Below are positions 27,448-36,146 of a stretch of 64,000 nucleotides of DNA, piece by piece (the stretch's first letter is position 1; each line of letters begins with the position of its first letter). Origin of the DNA: Xanthobacter aminoxidans (lineage in GTDB: Bacteria > Pseudomonadota > Alphaproteobacteria > Rhizobiales > Xanthobacteraceae); assembly GCF_023571765.1 (NCBI RefSeq), contig NZ_JAMJXC010000006.1, positions 1 to 64,000 of the forward strand, given 5' to 3'. Made by a program: the position numbers and the translations under genes. The notes beneath the pieces are model-generated. The model was not told the origin of the DNA. It ran no database searches and saw only the letters and a program-made list of their open reading frames with translations.

Positions 27448-30150
27448 CTACGCGGCCGCAGCCGGACGGGGAGTGGCGCGCGGGGCGATCCCGCGCTCGA
27501 TGTCGTGGAGAAGGCCGCCCTTGCGGGTGTAGACGGCCCACGTGATGACAAGGCAGCTCACATAGAAGCCGAGGAAGGCCCAGAGCGCCGCCTCCGGCCC
27601 GCCCGTCAGGGCGATGGAGGTGCCGTAGCCCTTGGGGATGAAGAAGGCCCCGAAGGCGGCAATCGCGGAGGTGAAGCCGGTGATGGCCGCCGCCTCCTTC
27701 TCCGCCTGCTTGCGGCGCGCCTCCGCGTCGGCGGCGGGCATCAGGCGGTCCATCTCCTTCGCCATGATCGCGGGGATCATCTGGAAGGTGGAGGCGTTGC
27801 CCACGCCGGTGGCGAAGAACAGCACCAGGAAGGCCGCGAAGAAGGCCGAGAAGGCCCAGGGCTCGGCGCGCATGCCGATGGCCCACAGCACGCCCGACAC
27901 GCCCGCCATCATCAGCACGAAGACGAACAGCGTCACCCGTCCGCCGCCATAGCGGTCCGCCAGCCACCCCGTGCCGGAGCGAGCGAGCGCGCCGACCAGC
28001 GGGCCTAGGAAGGCGTAGGAGAGCGCGTTCACTTCCGGGAAGAGGATGTTGGTGAGGAGGGGGAAGCCCGCGGAATAGCCGATGAAGGAGCCGAAGGTGC
28101 CCGTATAGAGCCAGCACATGATCCAGTTGTGCTTGCGCTGGAAGATCACCGACTGCTCGCGGAAGGAGGCGCGGGCGTCGGCGATGTCGTTCATGCCGAA
28201 CCACGCGCCGAAGGCCGAGAGGACGATGAAGGGCACGAAGATGAAGCCGGCATTCTGCAGCCACATGGGCGCCGGCCCCGCCGCCGCCTTCACCATGGCC
28301 GGATCACCGCCGAAGGTGCCGAACAGGCCCATGGTGATGACCAGCGGCACCACGAACTGCACCACGCTGACCCCGAGGTTGCCGAGGCCGGCATTCAGCG
28401 CCAGCGCGTTGCCCTTCTCCGCCTTGGGGAAGAAGAAGGAGATGTTGGCCATGGAGGAGGCGAAGTTGCCGCCGCCGAAGCCGCATAGCAGCGCGAGGAT
28501 GAGCAGCACCACATAGGGCGTGTCCGGGTTCTGCACCGCATAGCCGATGCCGAGCGCGGGGATGATGAGCGACCAGGTGGTGAGCGTCGTCCAGAGCCGC
28601 CCGCCGAAGATCGGCACCATGAAGGAATAGAAGATTCGCAGCGTCGCGCCCGTGAGACCGGGGAGCGCGGCGAGCCAGAACAGCTGGTCGGTGGTGAATT
28701 TGAAGCCCACCAGCGGCAGCTTCGCCACCACCACCGACCACACCTGCCAGATGGCGAAGGACAACAGCAGCGCCGGGATGGAGAGCCACAAATTGCGCCG
28801 GGCGATGGCGCGGCCGGTGGAGGCCCAGAACGTCTTGTCCTCGGGCCGCCAGTCGGTCAGCACCGCGCCGGCCTTGCGGGCGGGCAGGGCGGGCGTCGGC
28901 ATGCCCTGCATTTCCGGCAGCTCGGGCAGGGTGGCCAGCGCCGGAGCAGAGGCTTCCTTTTCCATATGCCGGATGGCGAGGTGCATCCAGGCCAGCGCCC
29001 CGACCGCGATGACGAACAGCAGCATGAAGCAGCTGGTCCACAGGCCGGTGAGGTCGTTGAGCACGCCGAAGGCAAGCGGCAGCACGAAGCCGCCGAGGCC
29101 GCCGATCATCCCCACGAGGCCGCCCACGGCGCCCACATTGTTGGGGTAATAGACCGGGATGTGCTTATAGACCGCGGCCTTGCCCAGGGCCATGAAGAAG
29201 CCGAGCACGAACACCGTGACGGTGAAGCCGGCGACGCCCATTTCCATGTGGAAGGTGATGGGGCCGTTGATGCCGCGCACCACATAGTCCGTGGGCGGAT
29301 AGGACAGCACGAAGGTGGCGAGGACCGAGACGAGGAAGGTCCAGTACATCACCCGCCGCGCGCCGTAGACGTCGGAGAGATGCCCGCCATAGGCGCGGAA
29401 CAGGCTCGCCGGCACGGAGAAGGCGGCGGCGATCATGCCCGCCTGCTTGATGTCGAGGCCGTAGACCTTCACCAGATACTGCGGCAGCCACAGCGCCAGC
29501 GCGACGAAGGCGCCGAAGACAAAGAAATAATAGAGCGAGAAGCGCCACACCTGGACGTTCTTCAGCGGCTCCAGCTCCAGCCACGCGCTCTTCGGCTTGA
29601 TGCCGAGGCGGCGGCGCTCCACCAGCACCGGATCATCCTTGGTGGTGACGAAGAAAAGCACCGCCATCACCACGAGGGCGGCGGCCCACACCTGCGCCAC
29701 CATCTGCCACCCGAAGGCGACGAGCACGAAGGGGGCCAGGAACTTGGTCACCGCCGCGCCCACGTTGCCGGCGCCGAAGATGCCGAGCGCCGTGCCCTGC
29801 TTGCCCGCCGGATACCAGCGCGAGACATAGGCGACGCCCACCGAGAAGGAGCCGCCGGCGATGCCGACGCCCAGCGCCGCCAGCAGGAACTGCGGATAGG
29901 TCGCGGCATAGGTGAGGAGGAAGGTGGCCACTGCCGCCGCCAGCATGGTGAGGGCGAAAACCACGCGCCCGCCATACACGTCCGCCCACACGCCCAGCGC
30001 CACGCGGATGAGCGAGCCGGTGAGGATCGGCGTGCCGATGAGGAGGCCGAACTCGGTGTCCGAGAGGCCGAGATCCTGCCTGATGCGGATGCCGATGATG
30101 GAGAAGATCGTCCACACCGCGAAACACACGGTGAAGGCGAGGGTGCTCAT
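27448..30150 (-). CDS. narK: Fused NarK1-NarK2 nitrate/nitrite transporter
   Basis: A 900-residue double MFS protein with about 24 membrane helices. The first half (about 1-410) begins STLAFTVCFAVWTIFSIIGIRIRQDLGLSD and resembles NarK1, the proton-nitrate importer. The second half (from about 460, WLSIPALLLSFAIWQVWSVVVAKLPLVGF) resembles NarK2, the nitrate/nitrite exchanger. Nitrate signature-type Gly-rich helices are GGLVGMIGGLGGFVLPLAFG and GFGGGNFASSMANISFFFP. Such fusions are known from Paracoccus. First gene of the nar string. No clear ribosome-binding site precedes the ATG, and the open frame continues upstream without another ATG. Confidence 0.95.
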   Translation of the reverse strand: MSTLAFTVCFAVWTIFSIIGIRIRQDLGLSDTEFGLLIGTPILTGSLIRVALGVWADVYGGRVVFALTMLAAAVATFLLTYAATYPQFLLAALGVGIAGGSFSVGVAYVSRWYPAGKQGTALGIFGAGNVGAAVTKFLAPFVLVAFGWQMVAQVWAAALVVMAVLFFVTTKDDPVLVERRRLGIKPKSAWLELEPLKNVQVWRFSLYYFFVFGAFVALALWLPQYLVKVYGLDIKQAGMIAAAFSVPASLFRAYGGHLSDVYGARRVMYWTFLVSVLATFVLSYPPTDYVVRGINGPITFHMEMGVAGFTVTVFVLGFFMALGKAAVYKHIPVYYPNNVGAVGGLVGMIGGLGGFVLPLAFGVLNDLTGLWTSCFMLLFVIAVGALAWMHLAIRHMEKEASAPALATLPELPEMQGMPTPALPARKAGAVLTDWRPEDKTFWASTGRAIARRNLWLSIPALLLSFAIWQVWSVVVAKLPLVGFKFTTDQLFWLAALPGLTGATLRIFYSFMVPIFGGRLWTTLTTWSLIIPALGIGYAVQNPDTPYVVLLILALLCGFGGGNFASSMANISFFFPKAEKGNALALNAGLGNLGVSVVQFVVPLVITMGLFGTFGGDPAMVKAAAGPAPMWLQNAGFIFVPFIVLSAFGAWFGMNDIADARASFREQSVIFQRKHNWIMCWLYTGTFGSFIGYSAGFPLLTNILFPEVNALSYAFLGPLVGALARSGTGWLADRYGGGRVTLFVFVLMMAGVSGVLWAIGMRAEPWAFSAFFAAFLVLFFATGVGNASTFQMIPAIMAKEMDRLMPAADAEARRKQAEKEAAAITGFTSAIAAFGAFFIPKGYGTSIALTGGPEAALWAFLGFYVSCLVITWAVYTRKGGLLHDIERGIAPRATPRPAAAA

Positions 30151-30277
30151 GGAAAAAGGGCGCGCCGCTGGTCGCTTTGGCTCGCCTCGAAAGGGGTGTG
30201 CATGGCTTCAACCCGCCAGTTGCAAAGTCGCGGCTGGACCGCGCGTCGCAACCTGCGGCGGGGGCGCCGTGGCTTCT

Positions 30278-30291
30278 TTGATCTGTATCAG
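30278..30291. promoter_or_regulatory. FNR/NNR-type box upstream of narK
   Basis: TTGATctgtATCAG matches the FNR consensus TTGAT-N4-ATCAA at all but the last of the ten fixed bases. It lies 128 bases upstream of narK and faces the regulator gene. Candidate site for oxygen- or nitrate-dependent activation. Confidence 0.65.
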
Positions 30292-30391
30292 TAATAGACT
30301 TCGGTCATCAGAAAACAGCGGAGACTTATTGGATGATCCGGAACGAAATATCTTTATTGCTGTCTCAACTTTACAAGCTTTGACGCGGCAA

Positions 30392-30405
30392 TTGACATTT
30401 GTCAA
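30392..30405. promoter_or_regulatory. NNR/DNR-type box upstream of Crp/Fnr regulator
   Basis: TTGACatttGTCAA is a perfect dyad of the FNR/NNR class. It ends 45 bases before the regulator ATG at 30451, so it may serve autoregulation or the divergent nar promoter. Confidence 0.65.
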
Positions 30406-30450
30406 GTGGCGAAGGTGATGGCATGGTAGGGGTGACGAAACGAGGTGCGC

Positions 30451-31143
30451 ATGAGGCCTGACGACGCCGCCGTGATCCGAAGCCTGCCGCTGTTCGCCGA
30501 TGCCCGCGAGGAGACCTTCGCGGAGCTGGTGCGCACGGCGTTTCTCCAGCGATTCCCGCCGGGGGTGACGCTCATCAACGAGAATGACGAGGCGGACTTC
30601 CTCCATGTGGTGGTGGAGGGGCAGGTGGAGCTGTTCGCCACCTTCGGCGAGCGCGAAACCACCATGAGCATCGTGGAGCCGGTGGGCACCTTCATCCTCG
30701 CGGCGGTGCTCAATGCGCGCATCTATCTCCAGTCCGCCCGCACCCTGCAGAAATCGCAGGTGCTGATGATCCCGGCCGAGAAGGTGCGCGATGCGATGGG
30801 CACGGACGCGGCCTTCACCCGTGCCGTCGTCACCGAGCTGGCCCGCGGCTATCGCCGGGCGGTGAAGGAGGTGAAGGGGCAGAAGCTGCGCACCGGGGCC
30901 GAGCGCCTCGCCAACTGGCTGCTCCAGCGCGCCGAGGCGGAGGGGGCAGGGCGCATCACGTTGCCGTTCGAGAAACGGGTGCTCTCCTCGCTGCTGGGCA
31001 TGACGCCGGAAAATCTCTCCCGCGCCTTCGCCGTGCTGAAGACCCACGGCGTGACGAGCCGGGGCGCCGTCATCACTCTCGCCGACCGCGCGGCGCTCGC
31101 CGCCTTCGCGCGGCCCGATCCGCTCATCGACGGGCCGGAGTGA
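30451..31143 (+). CDS. Crp/Fnr family regulator, NarR/Dnr-like
   Basis: A 230-residue regulator. The cyclic-nucleotide-type sensor domain is residues 1-125 (LPLFADAREETFAELVRTAFLQRFPPGVTLINENDEADFLHVVVEGQVEL). The winged helix has SSLLGMTPENLSRAFAVLKTHGV, where E-NL-SR is the residue pattern that reads TTGA/TCAA half-sites. There is no N-terminal cysteine cluster, so it is not an oxygen-sensing FNR. It more likely resembles NarR (nitrate/nitrite) or Dnr/NnrR (NO). ATG 30451 follows GAGG; a GTG at 30445 is also in frame. Divergent from narK, so it is the likely operon activator. Confidence 0.88.
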   Translation: MRPDDAAVIRSLPLFADAREETFAELVRTAFLQRFPPGVTLINENDEADFLHVVVEGQVELFATFGERETTMSIVEPVGTFILAAVLNARIYLQSARTLQKSQVLMIPAEKVRDAMGTDAAFTRAVVTELARGYRRAVKEVKGQKLRTGAERLANWLLQRAEAEGAGRITLPFEKRVLSSLLGMTPENLSRAFAVLKTHGVTSRGAVITLADRAALAAFARPDPLIDGPE

Positions 31144-31212
31144 GGGGCGGCCGGCCCCCGCATCCTTCGCCTCGCGCCCCGCGCTTCGTGCCGGCGGCCC
31201 CATGGCCTCACT

Positions 31213-31304
31213 GCCGTCGTGCTCCGGCTCGACCGGAGCACCCATCCGGCCGTTTGTCCCGGCGGAGATATGGGCCCTCCGGTCAAGCCGGAGGGCGACG
31301 GCGG
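31213..31304. repeat. Intergenic paired inverted repeat, copy B
   Basis: A diverged relative of the repeat family: TGCTCCGGctcgaCCGGAGCA (31220-31240) at the left and CCCTCCGGtcaagCCGGAGGG (31275-31295) at the right. It fills the gap between the Crp/Fnr regulator and the MFS gene. No gene is seen in 31144-31430. Confidence 0.5.
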
Positions 31305-31430
31305 GAATGGATGGCGCTTGTCGGCGAAGCGAAGTCCGCGCTGGTCGTGCTTGGCTCTTGATTAAGACCGCCTGTCTTGCCCATGGTGCTCCTGGCCGGT
31401 GACTCACCGCGCACGGGCAGGGGGCGATCC

Positions 31431-32702
31431 ATGGCGGCGACGCGGTTCCACAGGGTGGTGATCTTCCTGCTGTTCGCCATCACGGTGGTGAACTACATCG
31501 ATCGCGCCGCCATCTCCTATGCCATCCCGGCCATCGAGCAGCAGCTCGGCCTCTCCAAGGCCGCCGCCGGCACCATCCTCGGCGCGTTCGGCCTCGGCTA
31601 TGCGGTGACGACGCTCATCGGCGGCTTCGCGGTGGATCGCTACGGCGCGCGCATCGTGCTGAGCATCGCGGCGGTGCTGTGGAGCCTGTCCATCGGCCTC
31701 ACCGGCCTCGCCTCCGGCTTCCTCACCCTCTATCTCGCGCGCACGCTGCTGGGCATGGCGGAGGGGCCGAACTTCTCCGCCGTCACCGGCGCGGTGGAGC
31801 GCTGGCTGCCGCCGGCCCGGCAGGCGAGCGCGCTCTCCTATGCGCTGGTGGCAGTGCCGGTGGCGCTCGCCTGCGGCGGGCCGATCGTGACGCAGCTTCT
31901 GGCGGCGCTGGGCTGGCGCGGCACGTTCGCCGTGCTGTTCGCGCTCTCGGTGGTCTGGGTGCCGCTCTGGTACGTCCTCTTCCGCGACGACCCGGCCCAG
32001 TCGCGCCATGTGAATGCGCAGGAGCTGGCCTTCATCCGCGAAGGCCAGAAGGCCGAGGCCGCGCCCGTCCGCCGCTGGCCGCGCATGAGCGAGGTGCGGG
32101 TGCTGCTCACCAACCGCACGCTGCTGGTGAACTACTGGGCCTTCTTCGTCTTCGGCTACTTCCTGTTCTTCTTCATGGCCTGGCTGCCTAGCTATCTCCA
32201 GCAGTCCTACGGGCTGAAACTTGCCGCCGTGGGCGCCTTCACCGTGCTGCCCTGGCTGTGTGCCGCCGTGGCGCTCTGGGCGCTGGGACGCTGGTCGGAT
32301 CACCTCCTGAAGACCACCGGCCGGTTGCGCGTGTCGCGCTCCTACCTCATCGCCGGGACGCAACTGGTGGCGGCGCTCGCGGTGGTGCCGGTGGCGTTCA
32401 GCGCCAGCCTGCCGGTGGCCATCGCCTGCATCTCGCTGGCGGTCGCCGCCTCCATGGGGGCGAACGCGGCCTATTTCGCGGTGAACGTGGACATCGTGCC
32501 GGAGAAGGCGGCGACCGCTTTGGGCATCATGGATTTCTGCTTCGCGCTGGCCGGCTTCGTCGCCCCCGTTATCACCGGCTTCGTGCTGTCGCTGCGCGGC
32601 TCGTTCGCCGACGGCTTTGGCCTGATGGCGGTGCTGGCGCTCTCCTCCGTCGTCCTCGTCCTCGCCTTCCACCGGCCGGACGAGGACCGGGCGATCCCCT
32701 GA
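31431..32702 (+). CDS. MFS transporter, anion:cation symporter (ACS) family
   Basis: A 423-residue transporter with 12 helices. It opens VIFLLFAITVVNYIDRAAISYAIPAIEQQLGLSKAAAG, typical of the ACS family of organic acid and sugar acid permeases. Motif A is GGFAVDRYGARIVL and the helix-4/5 region is RTLLGMAEGPNFSAVTGAVERWLPPARQ. It probably takes up a carboxylate with protons; the substrate is unknown. The ATG at 31431 is chosen; an in-frame TTG at 31377 would add 18 unconserved residues. It converges on the transglycosylase gene with a 3-base gap. Confidence 0.88.
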   Translation: MAATRFHRVVIFLLFAITVVNYIDRAAISYAIPAIEQQLGLSKAAAGTILGAFGLGYAVTTLIGGFAVDRYGARIVLSIAAVLWSLSIGLTGLASGFLTLYLARTLLGMAEGPNFSAVTGAVERWLPPARQASALSYALVAVPVALACGGPIVTQLLAALGWRGTFAVLFALSVVWVPLWYVLFRDDPAQSRHVNAQELAFIREGQKAEAAPVRRWPRMSEVRVLLTNRTLLVNYWAFFVFGYFLFFFMAWLPSYLQQSYGLKLAAVGAFTVLPWLCAAVALWALGRWSDHLLKTTGRLRVSRSYLIAGTQLVAALAVVPVAFSASLPVAIACISLAVAASMGANAAYFAVNVDIVPEKAATALGIMDFCFALAGFVAPVITGFVLSLRGSFADGFGLMAVLALSSVVLVLAFHRPDEDRAIP

Positions 32703-32705
32703 GCC

Positions 32706-33959
32706 TCAGCGCCCGGCATTCATGGCGTTCAGCACCGCCTCGCTCGGCCAGCAGTCCACCTTGAGGCCGGCGGACTTCTGGTAGGCGCCGAGCGCCGCGC
32801 GCGTCTGCATCCCGGCCTTGCCGTCGATCTTGTCGGAATAGAGCCCCAGCCGCGCGAGGTGCTTCTGCATGGCCTCCACCGATTTCGTCTTGAGCTGGGA
32901 GGAGACCGACCACGGCGTGCGGAAGGGCGAGGGGTCCGTCATGCGGTCGGAGAGGTGGCCGACGAATAGCACGTAGAGGTCGGAGAAATTGTACTGCTTG
33001 ATGACGAAATAGTTCGCCGTGGTGAGGAAGGAGGGGCCGTAGGTGCCCTCGGGCTGCAACAGCGATGCGGGCTGCGCCACCTCGGTGGCGGAGAGGCGGC
33101 GGACGGGGGCGTAGCGGGCGCGGATCCACTCGCTGATGGGCTGCTTCACCTCCGGCACGCCCATGGTGCAGTCGGCATTCACCGGCGCCAGCACCTCATA
33201 GGCCCAGCGCACGCCCGGCTGCCATCCCTTGTCGGCGAGCTGCTTGGCGGCGGAGGCGAGCGCGTCCGGCACCGAATGCCAGATGTCCGCATGGCCGGTG
33301 CCGTCGAGATCAACGCCGTGTTTCACGTAATCGGAGGGCAGGAACTGGGTGAGGCCCGTCGCGCCGGCCCAGGAGGCGCGGAAATCCTTCCGGCTCACGT
33401 CGCCGTCGTTCAGCATCTTCAGGGCGAGGATGAACTCGATGCGGTACTGGTCCTTGCGTCGTCCGGCATAGGCCTGCGTCGCCAGCACCTTCAGCGCGTC
33501 GTGGGGCGAGGTGTAGCGGCCGAAATCGGTCTCGCGGCCCCAGATGGCCAGCACCACGGGGGCGGGCACGCCGAACATGGCCTCGATGCGGTCGAGGGGC
33601 GCCTTGTATTTCTGCATCAGCCGCTGCCCCTCGGCGGCGAGGCGGGCGATGGTGGCCTCCTTCACATAGGCGGCCGGCACCTGCACGAACTCGGCCTGTC
33701 CGCCGGCACCGGTGGAGGGGCGGCCGGGCAAAGCGAGGTCGGGCAGCTTGTAGTCGGGCTCGAGGCCGGCCGTCTCCCGCTCGAAGGTGGCGCGCGACAC
33801 GCCCGCCGCCTGCGCCTCCGGCCACAGGGAGGCGATGAATTGCGTGAATGCAGCATCCGCCGCCTGCGCCGGTGCGGCAGCGGCGATGGTGAGGGCCAGG
33901 GTCCAGGCGATCAGCTCGGCGAGGAGGCAACGGCAACCGGCAGGCAAGGGACGGCTCAT
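32706..33959 (-). CDS. Lytic murein transglycosylase, MltB family
   Basis: A 417-residue periplasmic peptidoglycan-cleaving enzyme. The N-terminus has a signal sequence ending near PAQAADA. The catalytic domain (about 30-330) contains AIWGRETDFGRYTSPHDALKVLATQAYAGRRK, where the E of WGRETDFG is the catalytic acid, and GLTQFLPSDYVKHGVDLDGTGHADIW. A peptidoglycan-binding domain (VEAMQKHLARLGLYSDKIDGKAGMQTRAALGAYQKSAGL) ends the protein. It forms 1,6-anhydromuramic ends during wall turnover. Confidence 0.93.
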   Translation of the reverse strand: MSRPLPAGCRCLLAELIAWTLALTIAAAAPAQAADAAFTQFIASLWPEAQAAGVSRATFERETAGLEPDYKLPDLALPGRPSTGAGGQAEFVQVPAAYVKEATIARLAAEGQRLMQKYKAPLDRIEAMFGVPAPVVLAIWGRETDFGRYTSPHDALKVLATQAYAGRRKDQYRIEFILALKMLNDGDVSRKDFRASWAGATGLTQFLPSDYVKHGVDLDGTGHADIWHSVPDALASAAKQLADKGWQPGVRWAYEVLAPVNADCTMGVPEVKQPISEWIRARYAPVRRLSATEVAQPASLLQPEGTYGPSFLTTANYFVIKQYNFSDLYVLFVGHLSDRMTDPSPFRTPWSVSSQLKTKSVEAMQKHLARLGLYSDKIDGKAGMQTRAALGAYQKSAGLKVDCWPSEAVLNAMNAGR

Positions 33960-34133
33960 CGATCAGGGGAAAGCAGCGCCGGAGGGTAGCATGGCCCCCA
34001 GCCGCCGCCAAAGCCGATGGCTGGCACGGCGGGTGCTTGCCTTCCCTTCAAACCCGATCGGCGTGCCGGGGAAGGGCCGCATTGGCGCGTTCCCGACACG
34101 GGCGCATTCCGGGGGTAAGGCAGAGGCGGTGTC

Positions 34134-34811
34134 ATGGCCATAGAGGCGGTGCTGATGGACATCGAGGGCGTTCTCGGCCCCCAGTCCTTCCTCGATGAGA
34201 CGCTGGTGCCCCATGCCCGCGAGCGGCTCGGCGCCTTCATCGCCGAGCACGGCGAGGAGGACGAGGAGATCGAGGGGGCGCTGGACGAGGCCGGCCGCCT
34301 CATGGGCGGCTTCTCCCTCAAGCCCCGCGAGGCGGAGGCGCTGCTGCTGCGCTGGATGAAGCAGGGCCGCAATCCGACGCCGCTCAAGATCATCCAGGGC
34401 CGCATCTGGCAGGAGGGCTATGCGGCCGGCGCCTTCCGGGCGGAGGTCCATGGCGATGCCGGGCCGAGCCTTGCCGCCTGGAAGGGGCAGGGGATGAAGC
34501 TCTTCACCTTCTCCTCCTCGTCGGAACTGGCGCAGAAGCTCTGGCTCTCTTCCGCCGGCTTGGATGCGGAGCGCCTGCTGGACGGCTTCTTCGACACCCG
34601 CATGGGTCAGAAAATGGAGGAGGAGGCCTACAAGGCCATCGCCCAGGAGATCGGCCTCGCCCCGGCGCAGATTCTCATGCTCTCGGGCAATGTGGACGAG
34701 CTGGACGCCGCCGCGTCCGCCGGCCTCGCCACGGTGCGGATCGCGCGCGAGGGCGGCGAAAGCGGAAGGCACCCGGCGGCGGCGGACCTCGCGTCCGTCA
34801 TCCTGCCGTGA
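34134..34811 (+). CDS. mtnC: Acireductone synthase-like HAD phosphatase (MtnC)
   Basis: A 225-residue HAD phosphatase resembling enolase-phosphatase E1 of the methionine salvage pathway. Motif I is MDIEGVLGPQSF (D9 nucleophile, E11 acid/base), where the usual DIEGTT is changed. The cap region has FAVLR-like AFRAEVHGDAGPSLAAWKGQG. Motif II/III are FTFSSSSELAQKLWLSSAG and FFDTRMGQKMEEEAYKAIA. The length fits the family. No other mtn gene is near, and the altered motif I leaves some doubt about the substrate. The next gene, a ferredoxin, starts 36 bases later. Confidence 0.75.
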   Translation: MAIEAVLMDIEGVLGPQSFLDETLVPHARERLGAFIAEHGEEDEEIEGALDEAGRLMGGFSLKPREAEALLLRWMKQGRNPTPLKIIQGRIWQEGYAAGAFRAEVHGDAGPSLAAWKGQGMKLFTFSSSSELAQKLWLSSAGLDAERLLDGFFDTRMGQKMEEEAYKAIAQEIGLAPAQILMLSGNVDELDAAASAGLATVRIAREGGESGRHPAAADLASVILP

Positions 34812-34846
34812 GCCGGCGTTCGGACGTTTGGGCGGGGGGCTGACTC

Positions 34847-35176
34847 TTGGCGCGCTTCACCGTGGAAACCCGCAGCGGCGCCCGCCAGGAGGTGACGGGG
34901 CGCGATGGCGCGACGCTGCTGAAGGCCATCCGCAAGGCCGGCATCGAGGAGCTTGCCGCCCAGTGCGGCGGCGGCTGCGCCTGCGCCACCTGCCATGTCT
35001 TCGTCACCCTGCCGGAGGGCGTGACGGCGCCCCCGATCAGCCCCGGCGAAAGCCGCATGCTCGCCACCAGCCAGAACCGCACCCTCGCCTCCCGCCTCGC
35101 CTGCCAATTGAAGCTGGAGCCCGCGCTGGACGGCATGACGGTGGTGATCGCGCCGGAGGAGGCGGGGGACTTCTGA
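34847..35176 (+). CDS. [2Fe-2S] ferredoxin, adrenodoxin/putidaredoxin type
   Basis: A 109-residue electron carrier. Cluster ligands are C40, C46, C49 and C86 (AAQCGGGCACATCHVFV...LACQL). An extra C44 sits within the loop. The same four positions occur in the second ferredoxin of this window (59093-59413), so the two are paralogs. It starts with TTG preceded by GGGCGGGGGG. Partners are unknown; it follows the MtnC-like gene on the same strand. Confidence 0.88.
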   Translation: MARFTVETRSGARQEVTGRDGATLLKAIRKAGIEELAAQCGGGCACATCHVFVTLPEGVTAPPISPGESRMLATSQNRTLASRLACQLKLEPALDGMTVVIAPEEAGDF

Positions 35177-35228
35177 GGGCATTTTCGAGCGAAGTTGATA
35201 CCGGTTCGCGTGCGCCAGTGGCGCGCCC

Positions 35229-35579
35229 TCACTCCGTCGCGAGGCGTTCGGCGAGTTCGTGCACGTCGTCCCAGCTCAGGCGATGGGGGGCGGCGCCGGT
35301 GTCCACGTCCACCCCTTCCGCATGGACGGCGGCGGAGAAGTCGCCGTCCATGCCGACGGGGCTGAGATAGAGGAAATCCGTGCGCCGCCAGTCGTGGGCG
35401 ACGGCGGTGAAGGCGCGCGACAGGGTGCGTCCCTCCTCCAGCGTCAGGTCGTAGTGCAACGCCCCGCTCAGCGTCATGCGCAGCATGTCGCCGAGGAGGC
35501 GGTGGGACACGCGCCGGACGAAGGGATAGGGGGCAACGGGGTCGGGGACGCCGGGGGCGGGAACGAGGGGATCGGGCAT
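35229..35579 (-). CDS. Hypothetical protein
   Basis: A 116-residue protein of unknown family. Begins MPDPLVPAPGVPDPVAPYPFVRRV, a Pro-rich lead, and continues with HRLLGDMLRMTLSGALHYDLTLEEGRTLSRAFTAVAHDW. No signal peptide or metal motif. Seventeen bases separate it from the upstream unknown gene, so they likely form a two-gene unit that converges on the ferredoxin gene. Confidence 0.6.
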   Translation of the reverse strand: MPDPLVPAPGVPDPVAPYPFVRRVSHRLLGDMLRMTLSGALHYDLTLEEGRTLSRAFTAVAHDWRRTDFLYLSPVGMDGDFSAAVHAEGVDVDTGAAPHRLSWDDVHELAERLATE

Positions 35580-35596
35580 GGCGAAATCCTCACCGC

Positions 35597-36061
35597 TCAG
35601 AGCGACCTGACCTCTTCCGCCCTGGCGACGAACTCCAGCCTGTCCGCCGCGTCGAAATCCGCCACCGGCACCGCGAAGACAAAGCGGTTCGCGTACCAGA
35701 AATTGCCGAAGGGCAGGAACAGGCTGCCGGAGGCGAAGGTGGCAAGCGGCGTGTCGCCCGCCTTCAGCACCGCCTCGAAGCCGGGGCCGGCCTCGGCGGC
35801 GGCGGTGTTGTCGCCAAACACCTCGAACTGCACGATGAGCCGCACCAGCGGCGCGCCGGCCTCCTCCGTCCTGATGGCAATGACCTTCAGGTCCTGGAAG
35901 CGCCGGCCGATGGTGCCGTCCGCCAGCAATTGCGGGAATTCGTGCACGCGCCCCTTCTTCACCGCGAGACCTTCGGCTGGCAGCACGCCGAGGTCGGCGA
36001 GCCCGGTGGGCTTGGCGGGGGCCAGTGTCACGCTGGTGCGGGTTTCCTGCAATGCCGGCAA
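35597..36061 (-). CDS. Hypothetical protein, TTG start
   Basis: A 154-residue protein of unknown family, beta-rich by composition, ending SLFLPFGNFWYANRFVFAVPVADFDAADRLEFVARAEEVRSL. The start is placed at TTG 36061 because GGAG lies six bases before it. The longer ATG frame from 36127 has no such site and adds an unlike, Arg/Cys-rich lead. First gene of the two-gene unknown unit. The composition suggests a soluble beta-sandwich, but I cannot assign it. Confidence 0.6.
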   Translation of the reverse strand: MPALQETRTSVTLAPAKPTGLADLGVLPAEGLAVKKGRVHEFPQLLADGTIGRRFQDLKVIAIRTEEAGAPLVRLIVQFEVFGDNTAAAEAGPGFEAVLKAGDTPLATFASGSLFLPFGNFWYANRFVFAVPVADFDAADRLEFVARAEEVRSL

Positions 36062-36146
36062 AATACGCTCCTGTCGGGCGGGTCGTTGGAAATGCGACAA
36101 AAATCGACATTGCCCGCCCAGAAGCACATTGCGCGCCAGATCGCCC

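Noticed and set aside
31140-31402. Short plus-strand frames in the gap before the MFS gene
   Set aside because: They run through repeat copy B and have no ribosome sites.
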